Assembly: GCA_019009955.1 (NCBI GenBank)
Contig: CM032232.1
Coordinates: 68,622,501 to 68,686,500 of the forward strand
Length of the DNA stretch: 64,000 bases
Direction: 5' to 3'
Origin: Riptortus pedestris
Taxonomy: Eukaryota; Arthropoda; Insecta; Hemiptera; Alydidae
Notes under the pieces: model-generated
The model's database searches: none
What the model saw: the letters and a program-made list of their open reading frames with translations, nothing else
Told to the model about the DNA's origin: nothing
Shown: positions 12,131 through 22,559 of the stretch, piece by piece
Layout of the letters: each line of letters begins with the position of its first letter
Numbering within the stretch: the first letter of the stretch is position 1
Program-made: the position numbers and the translations under genes

Positions 12131-12333
12131 TGGAGTTTAATGAGAGTAACATTGCCCAAGTGCTTAGTAATGCTGACTTGTTAGTACTACTAGAAGCTCC
12201 TAAACACTAGAATTGGTGGATGTTGACAAGGATCATTTTTGGCGGGAGAATTAAAAATTAGGAACAAAAAGATACTCATGTCTAACGAAATAATCATGTT
12301 CTGATTACAAAAAAGCTTTTTAGACCGTAAGAC

Positions 12334-12450
12334 TCCAATATTAACAAATGCCTAATGCACATGTATTGAAACAACAAAAAAAAATATTACTAATTGTTAT
12401 ATTTTGTTGTTGTTTCAATACATCTGCATTAGGCATTTGTTAATATTGGA
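12334..12450. repeat. Near-perfect hairpin, 44-bp arms
   Basis: The left arm starts TCCAATATTAACAAATGCC and the right arm is its reverse complement, ending GGCATTTGTTAATATTGGA. I see one mismatch in about 44 bp. The loop is about 29 bp of A/T. It could be a small MITE or a transcribed hairpin resembling a miRNA precursor. Expression cannot be judged from sequence. Confidence 0.85.
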
Positions 12451-12487
12451 ATTAAAATATAACTAATTGTTATTTAGTGACGGAATT

Positions 12488-12608
12488 CATTGAATAACAT
12501 CCTAAGTCCCATCCTGGCTAGAAAAGCGTGGTAACCTGTAGACAACCCGTCCCAATTAGCCTGAGTTGTAAAGAGTGGGCGTTAATAAATAATAATAATA
12601 ATAACTAA
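12488..12608 (+). mobile_element. 5'-truncated SINE
   Basis: Only the 3' body remains, from CCCATCCTGGCTAGAAAAG through GACAACCCGTCCCAATTAG to GGGCGTTAATAAATAATAAT. The tRNA-like head is absent. Confidence 0.8.
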
Positions 12609-12708
12609 TTATTACATTTATGTTTTAAAGAAGTAAATTTTTTTTAAAAAAATATTTAAAACTATTTTAAAGAAATAGCATTGGGATATTATTTTTATTA
12701 AAATTGAA

Positions 12709-12714
<6 letters not shown>

Positions 12715-12747
<33 letters not shown>
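12715..12747. repeat. (AT)n microsatellite
   Basis: A pure AT run immediately before the truncated left end of a family H copy. The normal palindromic end of that copy has been replaced or lost here. Confidence 0.9.
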
Positions 12748-12749
<2 letters not shown>

Positions 12750-12759
12750 CTGTATATAT

Positions 12760-12848
12760 AAGGTCGTACTCATGACGCGATTTTCGAAAGATTTCTTCAA
12801 ATGTCCATCGATCCTACCCAGGAGATGAAGAAAATGAGGTCCGTTCAA

Positions 12849-12914
<66 letters not shown>

Positions 12915-13312
12915 CTGTTAACACTCTAGCAATCGCAATTTTTATTTAATCGTCACTAAACGTATTTAATCGTTTGATGTAAAAAGGATGATCAAGTTCG
13001 TTAACGGCTGAAATCGGGCCAGTGGAAGAGGGGGGATTTTCGAAAATTCGTCGGATCGAAAAATTGTATAGAACTAATCTTATTGCAAATTAAATTTACT
13101 ATAAATATTGTTATTTACATTTATTCTCTATCTTGAATATTAACCGAGATATTTGCATTTTTATTAAGTGTAAGGGACGAGCTATGGTTCCCGCCAAAAG
13201 CTAGTTCTTCCGTTTCCGTAACTGATCGGCACTCGTATGGATATTTCTCTTTTGTATAACTTTACGTGGGAAATCTGCTTAGTTTACGCAGCCCCTGCGT
13301 GACGGACTTTTT
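12760..13312 (+). mobile_element. Family H copy, short tail, hairpin end intact
   Basis: Begins inside the left part (AAGGTCGTACTCATGACGCG), with an (AT)n at 12852-12911. It has the body and the tail variant containing GGTTCCCGCCAAAAGCTAG. It ends in GGGAAATCTGCTTAGTTTAC, CGCAGCCCCTGCG and TGACGGACTTTTTT. The palindromic end is missing. Confidence 0.9.
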
Positions 13313-13377
13313 TGAGGTTTGTGGTCAATGTTGATGAAAGAAGTTTTAGTCTAAGCCAATATTTCGAGAACTTTATT

Positions 13378-13419
<42 letters not shown>

Positions 13420-13698
13420 CACATTGCTACAGTGTAAGAGAGTGGCGTTTATCTACTTACCAAGACTCGAATTATTAATCTTCAGTGTAATATGAAATGT
13501 GCCATAGCTGTTAAATAATTCTAGTCTTGGTAAGTACAAATAACAGAAACACCAGTCTCTTATACTTTAGTTAAATAACAATGTGCAATATATAGATAAA
13601 GTAGTACTTGATTTACATCCCTGAACAAGAGGAAATAAAATTATAGAAATATTGGCATAGACTAAAACTTCTTTCATCAACATTGACCACAAACCTCA
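13313..13698. mobile_element. Fold-back element abutting a family H end
   Basis: Outer arms are TGAGGTTTGTGGTCAATG (13313 onward) and its reverse complement CATTGACCACAAACCTCA ending at 13698. Further inverted blocks lie inside: GTTTTAGTCTA with TAGACTAAAAC, and ACTTACCAAGACT with AGTCTTGGTAAGT. An AT run (13380-13417) interrupts the left arm. The first base directly follows the T-run that ends the neighbouring family H copy. There is no coding capacity. Confidence 0.8.
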
Positions 13699-14815
13699 GC
13701 ATACAACGAGATCATCTTTATATATATATATTTTCAATTAAGTTTTGATCAATGAAAATATCTAAATAAATATTAAAAATGTATGGTTAATTTTTTAACA
13801 AGTAATAGGGGTCAAAGAAGAATTGTTCGTAATGAAAGTAATTAATAATGTTTAATTACACTCAGAGTCCTACTTTATAGAAACCGACGAGAACCCTTTC
13901 TCCTTAATAAAGAGTCTAGTAAACGAACTTTATTTTAATGTTAAACAATTTTGATAATGTTCATTTCTGTATAAAACATTCTTCAAAGTGGAAGTTTTTT
14001 CATTCTTATTAAAAATTATTTTTTGTTACTTCCTTTTAGAGCTTTTAACAGTTTCTCTCCAGAAAATGATACTCTCCCCGAAGTATTTACGTTCTAGTTT
14101 AGGAGTTCGAAAAATATTCTTGCATCTCTTTTAAATGACTAAGTATTCTGGCAATTGATTTCTCGAAGAGTGGCCGATATGACTTAAAATAAAATTTAAA
14201 CCTTATTGCCCTCTTTTGCAATTCAAATATTAATGTATGGTGTTTTGAGTTACAGTAATTCACTTCAGCATAAGAAAACTGACTGTGGAAATTAACGTAG
14301 TATTCTGGTTACAGGATTACCTTTGAAACATATTTTTTCACACAATTCGGTAAGAAACAAATGGATTTTAGTTTACAAAAACTTTAATATGGTTCAAACA
14401 GCCTCAGTTATTGTAATGAGTACTTAAAACATCTATCGATTGTTCATAGATAACACTCAGTTTCTCCGGTTTTAAAATGCATTTTTTAATGAAATTGCAT
14501 CGACCTCGAAATGTTTGCAGTCTAGACGTGAGATCAGACAAAGGTTTCTGTCCTAATAATTGCAAGAGAGGCCTATGGTGACTAGGACGCTTTTTCCTAT
14601 TTTTTTTAGGATGAAAATCTCTCACAAGACCACGTTAAAGAAAGTACCTCTTTTTCAACTTGTGAGTACCTGGTTTCCGGGTTGTTTAACATACGTGAAC
14701 CAAACTGGATGGATTTCCATCGTCAATCTTCCAATGGATTGAATAAGGCGATAATCATAAAAATAATGTAGGTGATTATCATAGCTTTTGTAAAAACCTT
14801 AATTTTATGGTCTAC
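13699..14815. other. Unassigned DNA
   Basis: Two opposed frames overlap near 14404-14742 and neither has a motif. The stretch before the LINE scrap may hold further decayed LINE sequence, but I could not support that. Confidence 0.35.
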
Positions 14816-14962
14816 CATCAATCAGGAGAGACTGCAGTGGCTGGGAAATGTTGAAATAATGCAACCCGCCAGAGAACCCGATGGTATTGTTGCAACAGAA
14901 AGAAGTAGCATTAGACATAGAAATAGGTGGTTTAATGCCTGGAGAAGAATTTCTGGGGCGTA
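14816..14962 (+). pseudogene. Non-LTR retrotransposon RT C-terminal remnant
   Basis: The plus frame reads QERLQWLGNVEIMQ and, further on, RHRNRWFNAWRR. These match the familiar post-RT segment of many LINEs, in which LxWLGHVxRM is followed by GRPRKRWxDxV. No palm/finger RT motifs are visible upstream, so this is a short 3' scrap of an open frame. It lies inside a 63-codon open frame beginning at 14772. Confidence 0.65.
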
Positions 14963-15094
14963 GGCTTCTCTAATTAGAGGCCTTTTGATTAAAACCGCTA
15001 GAAATCCGTGTCAGAGTCCGAGCTGTGATACAGTGCTGAATAAGTTCAAGAGTTGCATAGCCATCTTGATTAATTTGTTCTTGTCCTTTGCCTT

Positions 15095-15480
15095 TTAGCA
15101 AATTTCTCTTAAGGCAAATCAGCTATTGAGGCTGTACTCGTGACGAGATTATCAATAACTTTCCTCAAATTACCTTCAATCCTATCCAGGAGAAGACGAA
15201 AATGAGATAGATTCAAAATTATATATACATAATTTTGAAAGTTCAAAATATCTCCCGTATTATGCTTCGAATCGAACAATTGAATAGAACCAATCTTATT
15301 TCCAATTAAATGTTTTAATATATTTTCCCGCTCCCTATCTTGGTTTTTAACCAAGATACTTTTAGTTTTCATCCTTCAGTAAACCCCCACTCATGCCATG
15401 TCATAATAACAATAAGTTATTATACCATTAACAATATTATTCAAATCTTAAATATGAAATATTGTCTTCATTCATGTTTC
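15095..15480 (+). mobile_element. Family H copy, decayed, internal deletion
   Basis: The palindromic end is degenerate (TTAGCAAATTTCTCTTAAGG). A left part with a very short AT site is followed directly by the later body, so the TTTGTCTGTTAACGC block is missing. It then has the long-tail start (CCTTCAGTAAACCCCCACTC) and fades out. The 87-codon minus frame here is repeat sequence. Confidence 0.8.
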
Positions 15481-15604
15481 TTTGTGTGAGGTACATGCTA
15501 ATATGTACTGTGTTTAAGTCATTAATTAAAATTTTCCGGTTTTGATTCGATAATGATTATTCGGTATATACAATACTCAATATTCATATCCGTTAAATTT
15601 ATAA

Positions 15605-15700
15605 GGAATAAGGGGGGTTAAAAGAGGTGGTTCAAAATTTCTAACTATCTCCTTTTTTATGATTCGGATGGGAAAATGTTATTGTACCAACCTTGTTAAA
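15605..15700 (+). mobile_element. Family H body fragment, very diverged
   Basis: A short match to the GGGGGTTTAGAGGGG and CGAAATATCTCCGTTATTAT section of the family H body, with many substitutions. Confidence 0.5.
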
Positions 15701-15744
15701 ATATCGATGCTTTACAATTGTTGTCCTACACATTTAGTCTTAAT

Positions 15745-15945
15745 TCATATTTTAAGGGAATAATTCGAGTTTTAGCTCCTACTTCTAATTATCGCCTTTT
15801 TAATAGTACGATCCCCGTATTTATATATAATAGTAATGGACCTAGTGTTGAACCTTGGGAAACGCCGCAAATAGTCGTCTGCTTTCCGAACCTAATTTAT
15901 GACGTTCAATATCTTCAAATTTTACATTTTTATTACGGTTCATAA
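15745..15945 (+). pseudogene. Possible LINE polyprotein remnant
   Basis: The plus frame (within 15718-15945) contains FIYNSNGPSVEPWETPQ. The pattern xxGPxxEPxGTP is a recurring segment in non-LTR retrotransposon proteins of aquatic invertebrates. Here the Gly before Thr is Glu. This rests on a short motif only. Confidence 0.4.
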
Positions 15946-15964
15946 GGGGAAAAATTATCATGAT

Positions 15965-16175
15965 AAGGAGTGAGAGAGAGAGTGAGAGTGTAAAAGAGAG
16001 AGAGCGTGTATTGAGATGATAATAGTAGTGGAGAGTATCCGCTGTAAATGTGTGATCCCCCACCCCATTCAAGCCCAACACCCAGTAGCCGGCTCTATTG
16101 TCCTTCCCTCCCGCCGGCCCAGCTGCCTCACACCTACCCTCAATACTAATGCCTACTCCATTCACAGCTCTTAGT
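15965..16175. other. GA-repeat and GC-rich block
   Basis: GAGAGAGAGAGTGAGAGTG and a second GA run (15968-16007) are followed by a C-rich stretch containing CCCTCCCGCCGGCCCAGCTG. This could be a promoter-like region with GAGA-type elements. No start site or coding exon can be tied to it. Confidence 0.3.
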
Positions 16176-16293
16176 AACTATTATTTTCGATTATCATCCA
16201 CTACAATCTCTCTTATTTCGAGAGAGCGCAATGCACCCAACAGAATTGCATGCCACTGCTGGAGTCATAAGAGAAAGACTGTTTCGTTGCCTT

Positions 16294-16597
16294 TTTTTCA
16301 TAGCGGGTTTCCCCGTAAGGCATAGGCCGTAAGGCAGTTAATGAATAAGGTTGTGCTTAAAAATGTCCACAAATATCAATCAATTCTATTGACGAAATTT
16401 TATAGCACACATATATCATTACCTGTCTGTTACCGCTCTAATAGACACAATTTTAGAATGATCGTTACCAAACTTTTTAAATAAGCGTTTCATGCAAAAC
16501 TAAAGGTCAACTTCGTTAAGGGCTGAAATCGGATCGGAGAGAGGGAGGTGGGTTAGAGCAAAAATTTGAAATATCTCCGTTGTTATACGTCAAATTG
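16294..16597 (+). mobile_element. Family H copy, diverged, interrupted
   Basis: Starts with AGCGGGTTTCCCCGTAAGG, a diverged form of the palindromic end that also occurs at 17252. It continues to the mid-body (ATATCTCCGTTGTTATACGT), where a reverse copy begins. Confidence 0.75.
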
Positions 16598-17034
16598 TAA
16601 AAGTCCGACATGCAGGGGCTACGTTAGCTAAGCAAATTTCCCACGTAAAGTTATACAATAGAGAAATCTCCATACGAGTGCCGAACGGAGACGGCAGAAC
16701 TAGCTTTCGGCGGGAACGAATAGAAGCGACTTTATAAAAATGCAAATATATCGGTTAATATTCAAGATAGAGAATAAATGTATATAACAATATTTATAGT
16801 AAATTTAATTTGCAATAAGATTGGTTTAATTTAATTTTTCGATCCGACGTATAGTAGCCAAGATATTTCGAATTTTCGAAATTCCTCTCGTTTAAACCCC
16901 TCCCCCTCCCACTGGTCCGATTTCAGCCGTTAACGAACTTGGTCTTCCATTTTACATAAAACGATTAAATACCGAGTTAAGTGACGAATAATAAAAAATG
17001 CGACCGCTAGAGTGTTAACAGACAAATATATCAA

Positions 17035-17078
<44 letters not shown>

Positions 17079-17214
17079 TAGATATATTTATACAGATTTG
17101 AACGGACCTCATTTTCGTCATCTCCTGGGTAGGATCAATGGACATTTGAAGACAATTTTCGAAAATCGCGTCATGAGTACGACCTCAATAGCTGTCTTCC
17201 TTTAAGGGAAATCT
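16597..17214 (-). mobile_element. Family H copy, nearly complete, reverse
   Basis: Hairpin end AAAAGTCCGACATGCAGGGG, short tail with CGGCAGAACTAGCTTTCGGC, complete body, (AT)n at 17036-17075, left part, and palindromic end CTTCCTTTAAGGGAAATC. It lies within or against a forward copy. Confidence 0.9.
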
Positions 17215-17250
17215 GCTTAATTAACGCAGACCCTGCGTGACGGATTTTTT
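17203..17250 (+). mobile_element. Chimeric family H junction
   Basis: The reverse copy's terminal GGGAAATCTGCT runs directly into TTAATTAACGCAG, CCCTGCG and TGACGGATTTTTT. That is the forward-orientation hairpin end. The two elements are fused exactly at the 12-bp word that both ends share. Confidence 0.75.
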
Positions 17251-17251
17251 T

Positions 17252-17700
17252 TTAGCAGGTTTCCCCGTAAGGCATAGACATAGGCAGCTATTGAGGTTGA
17301 ACTGAAAAATGTTCACAAATATCCATGAATCCAATCTATGAGATGACAAATATTTATATATATGGAAGTTGGTTAATGGCAGAAATCAAACCAGTGTGAG
17401 GGCGGTTTAGAGGGTGAAATTTCGAAAATTCGAAATATCTGTTATTAAACGTCAGATCCAAACAATGTACATGCCCAGTCTTATTGGCAATTTAATTGTT
17501 TATAAACCTATACATAATGTATCCGAGATTTTTTTTACATTATTATATTTTCATCCAATTACCATCCCCACAATTAGTTATAGCACTTTAACAATAGGTT
17601 AATACATCATTAATTTTTTCCCGGAAATCAAAATTGAGATTTTTTTTTTCACCCTAAAGAGAACTCACACTCCCACTAATTTCACTTTAAGAATAAGTCC
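17252..17700 (+). mobile_element. Family H copy, diverged
   Basis: Begins TTAGCAGGTTTCCCCGTAAG, like the copy at 16294. It lacks most of the left body, keeps GGCAGAAATCAAACCAGTG and the following body, and drifts into a degenerate long tail (CTCACACTCCCACTAATTTC). Confidence 0.75.
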
Positions 17701-18811
17701 TAATATCAATAAATGTATAATTTCATGATTAAATACGATGTATTGTTTTTATTGGACTTCTAAAAAATCCACCAATATCTCTCATTTTAGCCGTATCCTT
17801 TTTGAGTATGTTTTTAATAATTTTGAACAAGAGTACCATTTAAGGAGGAAGAAGAGTATTTCCAAGCGAGGAAATCATCAAAATTAGATATGAATATTAT
17901 ATTATCAAGACAATTTAATTAAAAACGTATCTATAGTTAATACATTCATAAGAATATATGATAAGACAACTCGCCTGACCGCTGTTTTCTTGGCCAAACC
18001 ATTGTTCTTGCAACTTGGACAATGAAGCTAAGCCCCTTGCAGTCAAGAAATTGTCTAAACAGTAAATGAACTACTCAAAAAATGCTCTCCAAGGCATTCA
18101 ACTCAGGATTCTATGTAGACATGAACAGATTTCCAGCTGCAGAATCATGAATAATTTAAAAAAATTTCAATCGTCATTAACTCATAATTCTATAGGAAAA
18201 GAGGAGTATAGTAAAACAAATCCGAAAGTGAATAAGACCATGCAAATGCGACTTAGAGCTCAAGAAATGTGATTGTTGAACCTCTTTGCATAGTCTAATG
18301 GAATCGATACTTTTAATGACATGTCATTATGAGAAGTAGTCTCAGCCTTACTTATTGGTCTTCAAACTCTGTCATTTCTTTTAACGCAAAGGCCTCTTTG
18401 GCAAGCTTTTTACAAAGAAACGCAAAGCAATATAATCTTAACGTCTCTTAAAAAAAAAAAATTACGCTTAAGTTGTTATAGAAGGTAAACACAGTTTATA
18501 TACAAATAACTTTATGTTTAGAGTTCATAGTACCTGGAGAAATAAAAGGGATTTTAAATTGTATAGAAATAGTTATAAAATAATAAAGAAATATCTGGAG
18601 CAACTCCAACAACAGACACAATTCTAAAACCGTTAGACGAAGAATTTTGAATTTTGAATGCGTATTATTTGTGTACAGAATTACTCTGAGCCATGTACTC
18701 AAGGAACATAATGCCTATTAAACTAAAGTATTCAATTTAATTTAGTGTAAATGGAAGCGAAATGCAACATCTAGAGCAGGCAGTGAAATTAATGCTTAAC
18801 TCCAATGCCGA
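17701..18811. other. Unassigned AT-rich DNA
   Basis: Short frames at 18066-18272 and 18496-18702 show no motif. This is the left flank of the long-TIR transposon. Confidence 0.4.
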
Positions 18812-18815
18812 GTAA
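18812..18815. repeat. Left target site duplication GTAA
   Basis: GTAA immediately precedes the transposon end GGGTCATTCC. The same four bases follow the other end at 21186-21189. Confidence 0.75.
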
Positions 18816-19478
18816 GGGTCATTCCATATCAATTCAGCCACACCATGAGACCAATGATTTCAGATTTTGTTGAATTTTATTTTGGGTGTTCTATTCATTG
18901 ATTTGTGAAACAACGCCAAGAATGTTTTGATATTTTACGGTTTGGATTTTATGGCATCTTAAAGTTTTGTGATTTTCGTGTTGTTTATCGCTAGGGAACA
19001 GTAAAATTAATTTGTTCTGAATTCAAAAATAATTTGAAACTTTCTTAATTATGAACCGATTTTGATGAAATATTTTGTGTGTATTCATAAATTTATTCAA
19101 AAACAATTTTAAAATATACAAAGGCACCAAGTAAGTATTTGTGTCCAAAAAAAAAAATTACAAAGTGTCAATTTGAGTTTGTATAAAAGAAAATACATAG
19201 TTTCACGTAAAATTGAATATGTTCAAAAGAGAAAAGGATAATCATGGAAATATTTTTTTGTTTTGGTTCTAAGACATGTGTTCTACCAACTAAAGTAATA
19301 AAATGAATGGTTATTTGACTCCTTCATTGTTTATTCCAAGTTTAAAAATAAATATTTATAAAAATTTAGAAATTTATATCAATTAAAAGAAAATGATAAA
19401 TAAAGGTAACTACAAAGGTAGTTACATTACACAGGTTTATTCTAAATGAAATATCGTTTACATTATAGAATTCATCAG
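18816..19478. repeat. Left terminal inverted repeat
   Basis: Matches the reverse complement of 20521-21185. Recognisable shared words include TTTGGATTTTATGG, AGTTTCACGTAAAATTGAAT and TTTATTCTAAATGAAATA. The apparent gene start lies at its inner edge, so the promoter would sit inside this arm. Confidence 0.88.
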
Positions 19479-20466
19479 TCTAAAATGTACTTTGATATGT
19501 ACAATTCTTACCCTAAAATTGCTAATTTGGTCAATGTCGAAGCCCAAGGATACCACTGGAACTCAAATTCTCCCACTACTGATCCTGTCATCATGCACTT
19601 CAAGGATGCAACTGAGAAAAATCTTGCCCTATCCCCTTACATTATATTTGATGACCTCAAACATGATGTAAGTATGGTGTATGAAATCCAATAATCTGCT
19701 ATTGCGTTTTTGAAAGAAAACTACCCACACTTTAAAATAGATTATTACTTCAGTAATGGCTGTGCTGCTCAGTACAAAAAATGTACAATTTTATAAATCT
19801 GTGCCTACATAAGAAAGATTTTGAAATTCGGGATAGGGTGTGATGGAATTGAGGGCACAGTGAATCGATTAACTCGGAAGGAAAGTTTGAAAAGATCCTT
19901 GGAAAACGAAATAATATCAGTGACCGAACTGTTTGCCTTAGCAAAACCAGAATAGAAAAAGTCCGTTTTTTCCTCATATCTAAAGAAAAAGTTGAATTAA
20001 TTCGCCTTGCTTTGGAAGGTCACTTTAAAGATGTTCAAACTCTTCCAGGGACAAGATCATTTCACAACATTCAACCAATAGATGACTCAGGAGCCATTGA
20101 GGCTGGAAGAATTGCCATTGATGAAAAAGCAGCCCTCACGTTTAATTTAATCAACAATCAACCAAACTGTAAGTAACACTGGAAGATTTAAGCCCAGGAT
20201 GTACTTGTATATGACAGATTGTGGTACTTTGACATGGTGAGTGAGCTGAACACCGAAGAACAAGATGTCACTGTACGTTCCTTCATCCCCATGGAACTTC
20301 AGTATCATTTTCTTGGCCTAAAAAGGAGGATATATTTGCTGTACCCATTCTTCCTATTATTATGACTGTGGAATCTCCAAAAACAATGACAGGTAGAACA
20401 TACCAGTTTTCACAACAATTTATTTCAAGTGTAGAAACAAAATTAAACGATATTTTAAAATTGTAA
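19446..20466 (+). pseudogene. Transposase-like gene, disrupted
   Basis: Successive plus-strand frames give blocks in the order of a widespread uncharacterised transposase-like protein family: VEAQGYHWNSN and DDLKHDVSMVY (first frame, ATG at 19446), YFSNGCAAQYKN, IGCDGIEGTVNRL, LPGTRSFHNIQP, and WPKKEDIFAVP near the end. Lesions include a stop at 19692-19694, frameshifts near 19790 and 19832 (the second with apparent loss of residues), a stop near 19954, stops after 20170 and another shift near 20310. In relatives I recall, the second block reads FSDG; here it is FSNG, so a possible catalytic Asp is lost. It is not functional. Confidence 0.7.
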
Positions 20467-20520
20467 AAAAGATTGGGGAAAACAACCATTTTAGGGGTAA
20501 GAATTGTACATATCAAAGTA

Positions 20521-21185
20521 CATAATCCTATAACATAAACGCTATTTCATTTAGAATAAACCTATGTAATGTAACTATGTTTTTAATTACCTTTATTTAT
20601 TATTTTCTTTTAATTCAACTTGTAAATTTTTATAAATATTTATTTTAAACTTGGAATAAACAATGAAAGAGTCAAGACACTATAACCACACATTTTATTA
20701 CTTTAGGTGATCACATTTCTTAGAACCAAAACAAAAAAAAGATTTCTATGATTATCCTTTTCTCTTTTGGAGATATTCAATTTTACGTGAAACTATGTAT
20801 TTGCTTTCTGAAAAGCTCAAATTGACACTTTGTCCTTATTTTCTGGTCACAAATACTTACTTGGTACGTTTGTTTATTTTTAATGTTTTTAAATTTATTT
20901 ATGAATACACACAAAAAATTTCATCAAAACCGATTTATAAATAAGAAAGTTATAAATTGTTATTGGATTCAAAACAAATTAATTTTACTGTTCCCTATCG
21001 ATAAACAAAACAAAAATCGCAAAACTTTAAGAGGCCATAAAATCCAAACCGTTAAAGATACAACAAAAATATTTGGTATGGTTTCTCATAACAATGAATA
21101 GAACACCGAAAGTAAATTTAAACAAAATCTGAAGTGATGGGTGTCAAAATCATTTTTTTGTGGTTGATTTGACATGGAATGACCC
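20521..21185. repeat. Right terminal inverted repeat
   Basis: Reverse complement of the left arm. The 72-codon frame at 20883-21101 is repeat sequence, not a second gene. Confidence 0.88.
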
Positions 21186-21189
21186 GTAA
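21186..21189. repeat. Right target site duplication GTAA
   Basis: Pairs with the GTAA at 18812-18815 and directly follows the inverted terminus. Confidence 0.75.
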
Positions 21190-21686
21190 ACGACTTAACT
21201 CCTAAAGAGTGGAGGAGTTAAGTACAATTTATTCTGCACTGTACTTTTTTCTTTTACAAATTTTTTGTTTTTATTATTAAATATTTAGTGAACGTAATCA
21301 AATATTAATTCACATATATAATTTTTCATTTAAAAATTGTGATTAATTACCTATAGCTGTAATATATAGCAGGGTTAATTTCACTCGATGATGGAATAAT
21401 TATGAATGCTGATTAGCGTTAGAGATATGAATGAAGATAATTGATTAGCCAACGTGATGATTCATTAACGAATAATAAATGTTTAAATAATTACTTTTGA
21501 TATGAATTATTCTCATCCAAATAAATTTCTTTGTGTCAGTAATATACTTTGAATCACATTTTTATTTGGTCTCAACCATACAAAAATCACACCAGTTGAT
21601 TTATGACACATTTATCTCTAACAGTGAGTCGAGTTCCGAAATTCTACACCGTAACCAATGTATTAAATAAAATAAATCCATTTTTA

Positions 21687-21688
<2 letters not shown>
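21190..21688. other. Unassigned AT-rich DNA
   Basis: Right flank of the transposon; no feature recognised. Confidence 0.4.

Positions 21689-21736
<48 letters not shown>
21689..21736. repeat. (AT)n microsatellite
   Basis: An AT dinucleotide run, not associated with family H sequence. Confidence 0.9.
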
Positions 21737-21741
<5 letters not shown>

Positions 21742-21837
21742 ATCAGTTCAGGTTTTCTTGTGTTTGAAGGTAATAATAATTTATATTCACAATATATAAT
21801 AGAGAATAATGAATTCATATGAATATATTTAGTGTAC

Positions 21838-22045
21838 AAGGGGCCCAGGATAGCCATGTGAATTGTGCCGTTGGTCTTAACCTCACATGGTAATGGCGAG
21901 TTCGATTTCAACAGAACTTTCGATAGGAATTTATTTAGTGACAAACTTATTAAATAAAATCCTTTGTCTTGATTTGTAAAAAAACGCTTTTTTTTTATTT
22001 TAATTAGCCTTAGTAGAACAAATTGGACGGTAATAAATAACATAA
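21838..22045 (+). mobile_element. tRNA-derived SINE, full-length type
   Basis: The head has A-box-like GATAGCCATGTG and the block GTGCCGTTGGTCTTAACCTC. The B-box-like GCGAGTTCGATTTC follows. The body contains GGAATTTATTTAGTGACAAA and TTAATTAGCCTTAGTAG, and the 3' end reads GGACGGTAATAAATAA. The minus-strand 119-codon frame over this region is not a gene. Confidence 0.75.
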
Positions 22046-22094
22046 CATTGCTTTAATGTACAATATTATTCAAAATGACAGTGAATAGTATCAG

Positions 22095-22497
22095 GAAAAA
22101 TGAAGTTCATTAACGGCTGAAATGGAACTAGTGGGGTTTAGAGGGGAGGAATTTCGAAAATTCGAAATATCTTCGTTATTATAAGTCAGATCTTAAAAGT
22201 GTATAGAAGCAATTTTATTGAAAATGTAATTGCTTATACATGTTGTAATATAACTATTTTCTCTACCATAAATATTAACCGAGATATTTGGATTTCTTAG
22301 TTTTCTGCCTTCAGTAAACCCCCACTCCTATTCATGTCATATTTAAAATAAGCTGTTATGTCATGAAATACTCTATTCTAAGCATAAATGCCATGTATTG
22401 ATCTGATTGAGCTTTTACTTTTAGAGATAAATGCAAATATTTGGCTCACGTGGAAAATCTGCTTAGCAAACGCAGTTCCTGTGTGACGGACTTTTTT
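22095..22497 (+). mobile_element. Family H copy, right part with medium tail
   Basis: Starts in the body at AAGTTCATTAACGGCTGAAA, so the left part and AT site are absent. It has a shortened form of the long tail (CCTTCAGTAAACCCCCACTC) and a good hairpin end (TGTGTGACGGACTTTTTT). Confidence 0.85.
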
Positions 22498-22559
22498 CAT
22501 ACATCAACATTATTTCGTCGTCCATTTATTAATGTCATTCACTTATGATTTCCATGAAA

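Larger units (their letters stand above)
18816..21185 (+). mobile_element. DNA transposon with ~660-bp inverted repeats
   Basis: About 2.37 kb with both termini intact, reading GGGTCATTCCAT at one end and its inverse ATGGAATGACCC at the other. The terminal arms (about 18816-19478 and 20521-21185) are reverse complements along nearly their whole length, with many substitutions and small indels. A 4-bp GTAA duplication flanks the element. The interior carries one broken transposase-like gene. A 4-bp duplication is shared by superfamilies such as Sola, Kolobok and piggyBac; which one applies cannot be settled by eye. Confidence 0.88.

Noticed and set aside
20883..21101. 72-codon frame as a second transposon gene
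   Set aside because: It lies wholly in the right inverted repeat and has no counterpart kept open in the left arm.
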